A stretch of DNA of 7,590 nt from the NCBI GenBank assembly GCA_018969455.1, contig JAGWYI010000192.1, forward strand, positions 1 to 7,590. Direction: 5' to 3'. Made by a program: the position numbers and the translations under genes. The DNA comes from Bacteroidota bacterium (GTDB taxonomy: Bacteria; Bacteroidota; Bacteroidia; Chitinophagales; Saprospiraceae). A model generated the notes under the pieces. The model made no database searches and was not told the DNA's origin. It worked only from the letters and a program-made list of their open reading frames with translations. Shown in pieces: positions 1 through 7,400 of the stretch (within the stretch, counting starts at the first letter, position 1; every line of letters starts with the position of its first letter).

Positions 1-549
1 GATGATTATATTTACACAGGACAAACCAAATTCGTGGGTTTGCACACACATAAAGAACTACAACTTACCAAAGCACAACAAAAACTGTTCAAAAAAAGGA
101 CTATTCATCAAACCTACCCTGAATATTATTTGATCCGAACAACTAAGTTTAACGACATCATCAATGATACCTTAGATGAATGGATCTATTTTCTGAAAAA
201 CAGTGAAGTGCTTGATAGTTTTCACGCAAAAGGCATGAATGAAGTTAGGGAAAAATTAAATGTGCACAATCTTCCGGAAGCCGACCGTAAAAGATACAAT
301 AAATTTCTGGAAAATCTCCACACCGAGGCAAGCATTGCTGAAACGATAAAGTTTGAACGGGAGGAACATGAATTAAAAATGGAGGAGAAATTCACTGCAG
401 AAATAAAGAAAAAGGAGATGGAAGTCACTAAAAACATCGCCATCAATTTTATAAAATTAGGATTGAACGATGACCAGGTTTCTGCAGGTACAGGATTGAC
501 CACTGAAGAGGTTCAAAGTCTTCGCAATGAATTGAATACCAATGAATAA
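1..549 (+). CDS. Rpn family recombination-promoting nuclease / PD-(D/E)XK transposase-type protein, C-terminal part (5' end outside window)
   Basis: The frame is open from base 1, giving 182 visible residues and a TAA stop at 547-549. A GTG at 34-36 could be taken as a start, but the residues before it (DDYIYTGQTKF) read straight into the family pattern, so this is a truncated view of a longer gene. The run 'GLHT', then 'YPEYYLIRTTKFND' and 'LDEWIYFLKN' (about residues 13-72), is typical of the PDDEXK_2/Rpn family, whose usual length is about 280-300 residues. The catalytic PD-(D/E)XK residues lie in the missing N-terminal half, so activity cannot be judged. A charged, probably helical segment follows (about 105-145). 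The end, 'AINFIKLGLNDDQVSAGTGLTTEEVQSL', is the usual C-terminal motif of these proteins. Characterised Rpn proteins are DNA endonucleases that raise RecA-independent recombination; whether this copy acts so is inference. Its DNA is AT-richer (about 35% G+C in stretches I counted) than cydB, fitting a mobile or recently acquired gene. It converges on cydB. Confidence 0.85.
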   Translation, partial: DDYIYTGQTKFVGLHTHKELQLTKAQQKLFKKRTIHQTYPEYYLIRTTKFNDIINDTLDEWIYFLKNSEVLDSFHAKGMNEVREKLNVHNLPEADRKRYNKFLENLHTEASIAETIKFEREEHELKMEEKFTAEIKKKEMEVTKNIAINFIKLGLNDDQVSAGTGLTTEEVQSLRNELNTNE

Positions 550-581
550 TTCAGGTGGCATTTCTGTAGTCCCTACTATTC

Positions 582-1610
582 TCAATAGCTCATCTCATCC
601 AACTTCACTTTCCCTTTAAACGTCCAGAACACAAAAGCAGTGTATATCCCCACCAACGGCGTTCCGATCAAAGCAATGCGCAACAACAAGCCCATCGTTT
701 TCGGACTGGAGGCGGCATTGGTAATCGTGATGCTGTTTTGCGGGTTGATCGGCGAATACACCAAATAAGGAAATACTTCCACGGCCACCATCAACAGCAG
801 GGTAGCGATGGTGATACTCGAACTGGCAAAAGCCCAGCGCCAGGCGCCTTTGTTGAGTTGCCTTGGAATATTGGCCACCGCCAGCACCAGCATGACCGGC
901 AGCAAGAAAAAAGCCGGATTGCTGCGAATACGGTCGCTCAAATGTGGTATATATAGTAAGGTGTATAAAGTGGTGAGGGTAAAAGCCAACACAAAGAAAA
1001 TCGTGAAGTTTTTGGCCAAAATAGTCAGTTTTACAAACAAACGGTTTTCGGTTTTCATGGTCAGGAAAATGGCGCCGTGCATCATAAACAAGGCTAAAGT
1101 GGTCACCGCCACCAAGATCGAAAAGGGATTGAAAAAGTCGAGCCAGTTGCCCGCAAATTCGTGGTTCTCATCCAATGGCATGCCCAAGGCTACATTGCCC
1201 AACATCAAACCCAGCGATAAGGTGACGATGGTACAGGCAAAAAAATAAATGAAATCCCAACTCGCGCGCCAAATTTTACCCGGCTCTTTGCTCCGAAACT
1301 CAATCGCCACCGCCCGATAGATCAAGCCGATGATAAAAATCATAAAAGGCACGTAAAATGCCGAGAAAATGGCCGCATACGCCACCGGAAATCCTGCAAA
1401 CAGCGCACCACCGCCAATCACCAGCCACACCTCATTGCCATCCCAAATCGGTCCAATGGCATTGAGGGCGATGCGCCTGCTTTCTTCTTTTTTCAAAAAC
1501 AAGTGCAAGGCCCCGGCGCCCAGATCAAAACCGTCGAGGATGGCATATCCCGAAATCACCGCGCCAAAAACCAGAAACCACAAGGTGGCATAATCAATTC
1601 CTAAAAACAT
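582..1610 (-). CDS. cydB: Cytochrome bd quinol oxidase subunit II (CydB)
   Basis: This is the second membrane subunit of the bd-type terminal oxidase, which pairs with CydA, supports haem assembly and contributes to the proton path. The protein has 342 residues, normal for CydB, and is strongly hydrophobic with about eight or nine membrane helices. Family signatures are DGFDLG at residues 26-31, WDGNEVWL at 56-63 (D57 matches the conserved Asp58 of the E. coli protein), the glycine-rich GGGALFAGFP just after it, RAVAIEFR at 99-106, and the C-terminal SITITNAASSPKT at about 293-305. The ATG at 1608-1610 begins the conserved N-terminus (MFLGIDYATLWF) at the right place. The gene lies 33 bases downstream of cydA on the same strand and is almost certainly cotranscribed with it. 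Only 32 bases separate its TGA from the stop of the convergent nuclease gene; I see no strong terminator there and no room for a small CydX-type subunit. Confidence 0.97.
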   Translation of the reverse strand: MFLGIDYATLWFLVFGAVISGYAILDGFDLGAGALHLFLKKEESRRIALNAIGPIWDGNEVWLVIGGGALFAGFPVAYAAIFSAFYVPFMIFIIGLIYRAVAIEFRSKEPGKIWRASWDFIYFFACTIVTLSLGLMLGNVALGMPLDENHEFAGNWLDFFNPFSILVAVTTLALFMMHGAIFLTMKTENRLFVKLTILAKNFTIFFVLAFTLTTLYTLLYIPHLSDRIRSNPAFFLLPVMLVLAVANIPRQLNKGAWRWAFASSSITIATLLLMVAVEVFPYLVYSPINPQNSITITNAASSPKTMGLLLRIALIGTPLVGIYTAFVFWTFKGKVKLDEMSY

Positions 1611-1643
1611 TTCATTGCTTATTTTGGGTGAAAAGGGCGTTTG

Positions 1644-3017
1644 TTAAAGTCTTGGAAGCTGGCGTTTCGACTGTATTTCGGCGGCGCTTTCTTCGGTGTG
1701 TAGTTCTGGTCCGTGGTGTATTTTTTTGGTCAATAAATACAAAAACAGGATCAGTAATACCAGGTAAACAATGGTAAACAGGATCAAGGAGAACAAAACC
1801 TGGTTGGCGGTTACAGTGCGCGAAAAGGCTTCACTGGTGCGCAACAAACCGTACACTACCCACGGCTGCCTTCCCATTTCGGCCGAAAACCAGCCGGTTT
1901 GATTGGCAATTTGCGGCAAAGCCACCGCCCACACGAAGATTTGCATCAACCACCGCTGTTCAAATAATTTGCCGCGCCACCACAACCACATCGCCAGCCA
2001 ACTCAGGAAAATAAGGGCCATGCCAATCGAAATCATAATGTGGTAAAACTGAAAAATGGCATTGATTTGTTTCGGCTGGTCGTTGCGCGGAAAACTGTTC
2101 AAACCCGGGATGGGAGTTTTAAAATCCTGGTGTACCATAAACGTCAGTCCACCCGGTATTTTCAATCCGCTGGTTGTGCGCTTATTTTGATCTACCCAGC
2201 CCAAAAGGTACAAATCGGCTACCTCCAGACTATCATAATGGCCTTCCAGCGCTGCGAGTTTGGCAGGTTGGTTTTGGGCTACTCCGGTGGCGCTGCGGTG
2301 TCCCAGAAACAATTGGGTAATAGAGGCAAATGCCGCAATGGTGAGCGCTATTTTAAAGGAAGGCAACGCAATTTCAAGATGTCGTTTTTTTAAGATATAC
2401 CAAGCATTTACACTTAATACCAAAAAAGCACCCGCCAAAAACGCACCCACCCAAACATGCAGCAACCGATCCACACTGGATGGATTGAACACCATCGCCC
2501 AAAAATCGGTGATTTCCGCGCGCGCATGCAAGCCCTCGCCCACAATGTGGTACCCTGCCGGTGTTTGTTGCCAGGAATTGGCCACCACAATCCACACCGC
2601 CGAAAACATAGAGCCGAGCCATACCATCACCGTGGAAAAAAAGTGCACCGGCGGACTCACCCGACGCCAGCCAAATAATAATACACCCAAAAAACCCGAT
2701 TCCAAAGCAAATGCAAAAATGCCCTCGGCCGCCAGCGCGGAACCAAAAATATCGCCCACATATTTGGAATAAGTAGCCCAGTTGGTGCCAAATTCAAACT
2801 CCATGACAATACCCGTGGCAACCCCGATCCCGAAAATCAAAGCGAAGATTTTGATCCAAAAGCGGGTCATGTCCTCGTATATTTTTTTGCGGGTGCGCAA
2901 ATACATACCTTCCATAACCACCAACACCAACCCAAGTCCAATACTCAAGGGCGGATAGATGTAGTGGAAGGAAACGGTAAAGGCAAACTGGATACGGGCT
3001 AGTACTTCGGTATTCAT
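1644..3017 (-). CDS. cydA: Cytochrome bd quinol oxidase subunit I (CydA), short Q-loop type
   Basis: Main catalytic subunit of cytochrome bd: it binds quinol and the haems and reduces O2 to water without pumping protons. Known ligand positions are all present when aligned by eye to E. coli CydA: H18 (high-spin haem ligand, H19 in E. coli), H187 (H186) and M328 (M393) for haem b558, E98 and E106 (E99/E107) in LAAEGIFAFALESGF, and E380 (E445) in GWFSAEMGRQPW at 375-386. In the quinol-binding Q-loop, K253 and E258 match E. coli K252 and E257. At 457 residues against 522, and with only about 60 residues between E258 and the next helix, it lacks the long C-terminal Q-loop insertion, so it is the short-loop class common outside the enterobacteria. 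The ATG at 3015-3017 gives the canonical N-terminus. No Shine-Dalgarno is visible, usual for Bacteroidota. It is first in the cydAB operon, behind a 302-base gap that probably holds its promoter. Confidence 0.98.
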   Translation of the reverse strand: MNTEVLARIQFAFTVSFHYIYPPLSIGLGLVLVVMEGMYLRTRKKIYEDMTRFWIKIFALIFGIGVATGIVMEFEFGTNWATYSKYVGDIFGSALAAEGIFAFALESGFLGVLLFGWRRVSPPVHFFSTVMVWLGSMFSAVWIVVANSWQQTPAGYHIVGEGLHARAEITDFWAMVFNPSSVDRLLHVWVGAFLAGAFLVLSVNAWYILKKRHLEIALPSFKIALTIAAFASITQLFLGHRSATGVAQNQPAKLAALEGHYDSLEVADLYLLGWVDQNKRTTSGLKIPGGLTFMVHQDFKTPIPGLNSFPRNDQPKQINAIFQFYHIMISIGMALIFLSWLAMWLWWRGKLFEQRWLMQIFVWAVALPQIANQTGWFSAEMGRQPWVVYGLLRTSEAFSRTVTANQVLFSLILFTIVYLVLLILFLYLLTKKIHHGPELHTEESAAEIQSKRQLPRL

Positions 3018-3021
3018 GGTG

Positions 3022-3034
3022 TGTTATTTTAACA
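3022..3034. repeat. Inverted repeat TGTTA-N3-TAACA just before the cydA start codon
   Basis: Perfect 5-bp arms with a 3-base spacer (TTT), ending 4 bases upstream of the cydA ATG. It lies in the expected 5' untranslated region, where it could be an operator half-site pair or a weak hairpin near the start codon. A repeat this short in AT-rich DNA may be chance. Confidence 0.3.
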
Positions 3035-3106
3035 TAATTAGGAACACCCGCCAAATCATTAGGTTGTATCCACACGCAATGATCTTCGTCACCCCCGGAA
3101 AAAACC

Positions 3107-3122
3107 AATCAATTTTAATCAA
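3107..3122. repeat. Tandem direct repeat of TTGATT (10-base period) upstream of cydA
   Basis: On the minus strand the sequence reads TTGATT-AAAA-TTGATT, two identical 6-base boxes one helical turn apart, 90-105 bases upstream of the cydA start. Direct repeats with a 10-base period are the usual layout for response-regulator sites (OmpR or LytTR type). TTGAT is also the half-site of FNR/CRP-type boxes, but here the two copies are direct rather than inverted. The function is unproven. Confidence 0.3.
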
Positions 3123-3271
3123 GTATCGATGCTCCTGCGCAAAAAGACAAGGCGCCCTCTATGAAAACTAAAAATGAATTTTCCAAATGACGCCGCAATG
3201 ATGGCATTTGATTTATACTCAACATAAAGTGGTTATGAAAACAGGCTTCTTCTAATTTGTTTAAAATCAAT

Positions 3272-3289
3272 ATTTTATAAATATAAAAT
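3272..3289. repeat. AT-only palindrome with 8-bp arms and a 2-base centre
   Basis: ATTTTATA-AA-TATAAAAT is a perfect inverted repeat about 30 bases past the stop of the 131-residue membrane-protein gene and about 255 bases before cydA. With only A/T pairs and a 2-base centre it would be a poor hairpin, so a protein-binding site or a chance feature of AT-rich DNA is more likely than a terminator. Confidence 0.35.
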
Positions 3290-3319
3290 TCAAATTTATT
3301 TAAATCTGGATGTTAGAAT

Positions 3320-3715
3320 TTACTTGCCCGATCTTTTAAACTTAAAAATTATCCAGCTCGCTAAAAACGCTTCCAACAGACTCAAAGGTATGGCGTATAT
3401 CAGTATCGCGAAAGGCAGCACGTTCAAATTTCCAGTTACCAGCCACATCAGCACAAATCCCATCCACCAGCCTGTCCAAACGGTTTGCCAAAAGCTGCAC
3501 TTTTGCGCCAGCTGGAACAGTCCAACTGCAAAACACAAAGACCATATACCCCAAACAGCCCCGTTGATGGGTTCGGAAGGAAATTTCTGGCCCAAGGCAT
3601 CAAAATGGGCAACCCAGGCGGCTTTTAACAGGAATTCATTTCTGAAAAACTCGGAAATGCTGATCCAGATGCCTGCCAACAGGACAGGAAGTACCGAATA
3701 CTTCAGGAATTGCAT
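3320..3715 (-). CDS. Small conserved membrane protein of unknown function (about 4 helices)
   Basis: A protein of 131 residues with four likely membrane segments at about 5-20, 51-70, 78-95 and 99-123, and a short basic tail (KFKRSGK). There is no cleavable signal peptide. The soluble stretch between helices 1 and 2 holds SEFFRNEFLL (21-30) and then PSEPINGAVWGIWSL (46-60), which runs into helix 2. This pattern looks like an uncharacterised membrane protein family that I have a sense of from Bacteroidota, but I cannot name it and do not assign a function. The ATG at 3713-3715 directly precedes a hydrophobic N-terminus. The gene lies 125 bases downstream of the acidic-protein gene and 302 bases upstream of cydA, so it is probably its own transcription unit. 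It is too different from CydX to be an oxidase subunit by sequence; any link to the bd oxidase would rest only on adjacency. Confidence 0.8.
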   Translation of the reverse strand: MQFLKYSVLPVLLAGIWISISEFFRNEFLLKAAWVAHFDALGQKFPSEPINGAVWGIWSLCFAVGLFQLAQKCSFWQTVWTGWWMGFVLMWLVTGNLNVLPFAILIYAIPLSLLEAFLASWIIFKFKRSGK

Positions 3716-3763
3716 ACCAACAAGATTGAAGCGACACTGCTGCGCTGCATGTAACGCTTGGGT

Positions 3764-3792
3764 TTAAAGTACTGAAAATCAATATATAGCAA
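3764..3792 (-). promoter_or_regulatory. Candidate promoter of the 131-residue membrane-protein gene
   Basis: On the minus strand a TTG (3790-3792) is followed after 18 bases by TACTTTAA (3764-3771), close to the Bacteroidota pattern TTG ... TAnnTTTG. It would give a leader of about 40 bases before the ATG at 3715. The TTG overlaps one end of the inverted repeat at 3792-3811. Matches this short are common by chance in such DNA. Confidence 0.3.
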
Positions 3793-3811
3793 CACAAGCG
3801 GTCGCTTGTGT
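3792..3811. repeat. Perfect 9-bp inverted repeat; hairpin/terminator or operator
   Basis: ACACAAGCG-GT-CGCTTGTGT is a perfect inverted repeat; with a four-base loop it forms an 8-bp stem. It lies 30-49 bases past the stop of the acidic-protein gene, where a terminator for that minus-strand gene is expected. After the hairpin the minus strand reads TGCTATATATTGATTTT, T-rich but not a clean T-run, so intrinsic termination is only plausible. Because it also abuts the candidate promoter of the next gene, it could instead be an operator. The symmetry is seen; the role is inferred. Confidence 0.5.
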
Positions 3812-3840
3812 GAAAAGATACACGGTTTGTACAAAAAGCC

Positions 3841-4347
3841 TTATTCGGGAATCTCCAAAGACAAAATTTGATAGTTTGGACGTTCTTCGAAATAGGCAGT
3901 CACGATTTGGCCATTGGCTTCAACGATTTCCGGGGTAATAAAGCTTAGAAACTCATAGGTAATTTCCTCTTCTGTAACCACGTAGATTTCATTTGGCAAG
4001 TCGCCTTCTGTAGGTGCTTCGGCATTGCTCAGGCGTCCGGTAATTTGATGAATATCCGGTCCGTTCAAATCCATGTTGCTGTCTAACAAGTGTTTATCTC
4101 CATAAACCAATTCAAAAAGCGCCAGGTCCACCTCTCCATCGTATTCAAAAGTTACCTGTTTGCCGATCATTTCTGTGAGTGAACCCATGTCCAAATCTTC
4201 AAAGAATTCGAGGTTCAAAGAAAAATACTCGGAATAATTATCTTCCGGAAATTCGATGCAAAGGCTTACAAAGGGGTATCCGGCGTCTTCCACTTGCTGG
4301 AGTACGCCTGTATCGCTGAGTGATTCGAATTCTTCTTGGTATTCCAT
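3841..4347 (-). CDS. Very acidic hypothetical protein, 168 residues
   Basis: I do not recognise a family. By hand count 39 of 168 residues are Asp or Glu and only 4 are Lys or Arg, a net charge near -35, which is extreme for a cytoplasmic protein. There is no signal peptide, no membrane segment and one cysteine (C30). Alternating hydrophobic/polar runs such as YPFVSLCIEF, QVTFEYDGEVDLALFELVYG and YEFLSFITPEIVEANGQIVTAYFE suggest a beta-rich fold rather than disorder. The segment LLDSNMDLNGPDIHQITGRLSNA could form a central loop. The frame is well supported: ATG at 4345-4347, TAA at 3841-3843, with coding-like codon use and no competing frame. It lies 150 bases downstream of the secreted-protein gene and 125 bases upstream of the membrane-protein gene, so it is probably monocistronic. 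A small immunity- or SMI1-like acidic protein is a possible comparison, but I see no diagnostic motif. Confidence 0.75.
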   Translation of the reverse strand: MEYQEEFESLSDTGVLQQVEDAGYPFVSLCIEFPEDNYSEYFSLNLEFFEDLDMGSLTEMIGKQVTFEYDGEVDLALFELVYGDKHLLDSNMDLNGPDIHQITGRLSNAEAPTEGDLPNEIYVVTEEEITYEFLSFITPEIVEANGQIVTAYFEERPNYQILSLEIPE

Positions 4348-4379
4348 TTTAATTGATTTTAGCTGTTTTGATTTGTGGA

Positions 4380-4411
4380 TAAAGGTAGGGGTTGTCCCTT
4401 TGGATTCCCAA
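4380..4411 (-). promoter_or_regulatory. Candidate promoter of the acidic-protein gene
   Basis: On the minus strand TTG (4409-4411) and TACCTTTA (4380-4387) are separated by 21 bases, near the Bacteroidota TTG / TAnnTTTG pattern with one mismatch in the -7 box. Transcription would begin near 4373, about 25 bases before the ATG at 4347. No Shine-Dalgarno is visible; the leader is AT-rich (AAAATCAATTAAA before the ATG), as is common in this phylum. Confidence 0.35.
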
Positions 4412-4497
4412 CAGCTTGCAGGTTAAGAAAATGTAAGGTGTTGTACATTTCCGCTGGAAACCACGCGTTAAACAAAAGAATCACGTAGGCAACCGGC

Positions 4498-7400
4498 CTA
4501 TTGAACCATCCATTTGCCCCAAAATTGCTGTCCTTCGCATTGAAATTCAATCCAATAAGTTCCGGCTGGTATTTGTCCGAAATTCAGCACACAAACGGGC
4601 GCATTTACCTGGGTTGTGGTGATTTTCACCAGTTGTCCACTGGAGTGAAACAGCGAAAAAGTGCCATTTCCGTGCAATCCTTCCGGTATTTGAATAAAAG
4701 CATTACCAGCTGGCGCAGGATTGGGGAAAATGCACAGATTTTGACGAAGGTTTTTCAAGGTTTGGGTTTTGGATACCAGCGAGTCTACAATGCGGGTAAT
4801 CGCCTGGTTGGTGGGAACGGGTGCATTGTAATCAAAATATATAGATGCATGATTTTCAATAATTTCGCCCGTGATTAAACCAGGTTTTATTTTGAATGAA
4901 AATACCACGAAGCCCTGACTTTTCGCTTCATTCTGATTTTTGGGTGGCAAATTGATGCCATCGAAGAAGAACTCCAGGCCCCTTTGGGTATGAAATTGCG
5001 CCTGTACAGGATGGCTGCTTTGCAGCAAACGAAAGGTGGTCAGATCTATTGCGGCAGGCAAAGTGTCGCGCAGCCGGATGAAATCGGCCTTGTAACTCCC
5101 TGTATTTTGAAAACGGATGGTATAGGTGAGCGTGGCGCCTTTGGCTGCGGCTTTTTGGGTCAAAAATGGTGGATCTACTGCGATGTCATTGGGGTCGAAA
5201 GAAGTAACTACCCTTTCCATCAGCGTATCTCTGTTGTTTTTGGGATATTGGTCTCCCGGATAATCCGCCCATAAAATTTGAGACAATTTCGTTCCTGCGG
5301 CTGTATTTACCGAAACCTTGGCGGTCACAGCGGGCTCAAAACTGCCTGAAGGGGGCAAGGTGTCTACAATCCAGAGGAGGGTGTCGCCAATCAGGGTGGC
5401 GGGCGGCAGGGTGTTTTGGAGCACCATGTGCGGGTCTGGCAAGAGTCGAACTTTCACCTGATACAGGGTATCGAGGCCTTCATTCACAACCACAGGTAAA
5501 TAAGTGGTGTTGAAACCGGATCGGGGAACCCCGAAATCGTACAATTTGGCCAAGGCATCGATGGCGGGTAAAAAGACGGGGAAATCCAGTCCCGTGGCTG
5601 ATTGCTGTACCAAATAAGCGGCAGGGCTGCTCTTGGCAAGTGGATTGGCAACAGATACTTTCAGGGAATCTGATGGAAGTTCGAGCGCGATGCTGTACCG
5701 ACCCAGGGAATCGCTCAGCACCACGCGTTCGCTGTTTTCCAGGTAAACGGCCACATTGGGCAAACCGAGTTCCAAAGAATCCTGAACCTGGTTCTGGTTG
5801 GCATCCAGGTAAACGGTTCCAAACAATTTTTGCAAATTAAAATCCTTTACACCCCGCTTTGCTAAGGAAAGGCTGTCCAAACTTCGTTCATACAACACCA
5901 GCGAATCCTCCAGTATGGTCATGGCACCAAAAAAATTGTAGGTAAAATAGGGGCCATTGGGCAAACTGAGCTGGTACCAGTTTTCACCACCGTTTTCACT
6001 GACAAAGAAATAGCCCGGATCTGTTCGGGCAAACAACAGCTCTCCTTGACCAACCATGGTTTCTGGAAATCCAACCTGTCCGCCGTCCATGCCTGTTCCC
6101 GCAATTTGCCATGTCAGCCCATAGTCCGCGCTGCTGAAAAGCAGGCCTGCCGACTGGCTTTCCAGAAAAACACGGCCTTCCACGAAAAACATTCGGTTCC
6201 AGTTTATACCATAGGGCGGGGGCTGTGCCGGGGATTGCCATTGCAGGCCACCGTTTTGCGAAATCCGGACGCCAAAACTGCCCGCCACAAACAATCGGCC
6301 ATCGCCGGCAGCAGCGCAGGAACTCGTTCCCGGACTGGAAATGTTGCTCCAAATGTCATTTTGAGGGTCATAATACCGCAGCGTTCCTTCATAGGTCCGG
6401 TAAAAGATGCGGTTCCCGATCCAAGCCAGATAGGTCACATCGATCGGGTTTTCTGGAAAAGTGCGCCGAACCCAGCTTTGTCCGCCATCCAAAGAAACCA
6501 GCAAATCCGGACAGGCATTGAGGGCAATCTGATTTCCTGAGCCAATCAGGTTGCCAAAAAGGTACCGCGTATCCGGAATCAATTGAAAATCAAGGCCATC
6601 CGTAGAGGTGTACAAACCCAGTTTCCCCTGGCGATAGGCGTAGGTCCAGCGACCTGCCGGAGATTTGTAAATACTGCCCAGCACATTGGATCGCAGATTT
6701 CGGTTGTTGGCATGCCAAATGGTTTCAGCAGTTTTTTGAAAAAACAATCCCTGGTTGCTGCGAATCAATTTGCCCCCCGGAACCTGAAACCCCTCCCGGA
6801 TGGTGGGAATTTCATCGTACACAGGCGTCCAGCTCAGGCCTTTATCGGCAGATTTCCAGCAATAATGCCCGTTTATGCTGTCCACGGGAATGGCCAGGAT
6901 ATCAGGCCCATCGGATGCGAGGCTATTTAAGGGAAAGGCCCCGAAATGGTTGGTAAACCAGGGTAAATTGCTCCAGTTTTGGCCACGGTTCAAACTTCTG
7001 TACAGATGTCCCTGCGCGTCGAAACAAAATAGCGTTTGGCCCTTGACAAACAGCCGCGTGGTTTTGGAGACGGGAACAACATCGGGAGAGGTCTCCCAGT
7101 TTTGCCCTTCGTCATTGGAGTAAAGCATTCCGGATACGGTGGCTGCAATGAGCTGATCTCCCATTTTTTCCACATCGTAAATGGTGTTTTCGGGAAGTAC
7201 CAGCAAATCCTTGCTTTGATAATTAAAAGGTAAAATCAATATTTCCCGGATTATTTTGGATTTGGTTGGATTGACATACGTATTGGTGTCTCCCCGCATT
7301 ACCCGGTCAACCGGTCCAAGGTTGGGAATGGTGTTGTAATCCTGAAAACTCAAGCCGCCATCGGAACTTTGAAAAATGTAATCACCGCTCGAGGTACTTT

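Larger units (their letters stand above)
3018..3319. other. Gene-free AT-rich region upstream of cydA; probable promoter/control region
   Basis: No convincing gene on either strand; the longest ATG frame I traced on the + strand is only 30 codons (3079-3171) and resembles nothing. The region lies between the stop of the small membrane-protein gene and the cydA start, both on the minus strand, so it should hold the end of the former transcript and the promoter of the oxidase operon. Motifs seen: an AT palindrome (3272-3289), a TAAATTTG box on the minus strand (3291-3298) that fits the Bacteroidota -7 consensus but has no partner TTG at the usual distance, a TTGATT direct repeat (3107-3122), and a small inverted repeat next to the cydA start (3022-3034). 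I could not settle on one cydA promoter. Confidence 0.6.

Noticed and set aside
550..581. Bidirectional terminator between the nuclease gene and cydB
   Set aside because: The best symmetry is a 4-bp GTAG-TCC-CTAC stem, too small to support a call.
808..1248. 146-codon frame on the + strand within cydB
   Set aside because: It is antisense to the well-supported cydB, whose conserved motifs occupy the minus strand; the translation has no family resemblance.
2260..2772. 170-codon + strand frame within cydA
   Set aside because: Antisense shadow of cydA; low-complexity polar composition and no recognisable motif.
2794..3108. 104-codon minus-strand frame spanning the cydA start
   Set aside because: It overlaps the cydA N-terminus in another frame and its translation looks like a frame-shifted copy of coding sequence; cydA itself has the conserved N-terminus.
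3079..3171. 30-codon + strand frame in the gap before cydA
   Set aside because: Too short, no recognisable features or ribosome-binding signal, and it lies in the probable control region of cydA.
3324..3767. 147-codon + strand frame opposite the small membrane protein
   Set aside because: The minus-strand frame has clear membrane helices and conserved-looking motifs; this one is its antisense shadow.
4448..4460. TTTCC-GCT-GGAAA hairpin after the secreted-protein gene as a terminator
   Set aside because: Only a 5-bp stem with a 3-base loop and no following T-run; too weak to call.
4359..4550. 63-codon minus-strand frame overlapping the end of the secreted-protein gene
   Set aside because: It overlaps the sorting domain in another frame and then runs through the intergenic gap; the hydrophobic stretch alone does not support a gene.
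6046..6540. 164-codon + strand frame within the large secreted-protein gene
   Set aside because: Antisense to the Asp-box repeats; arginine/proline-rich translation typical of a shadow frame.
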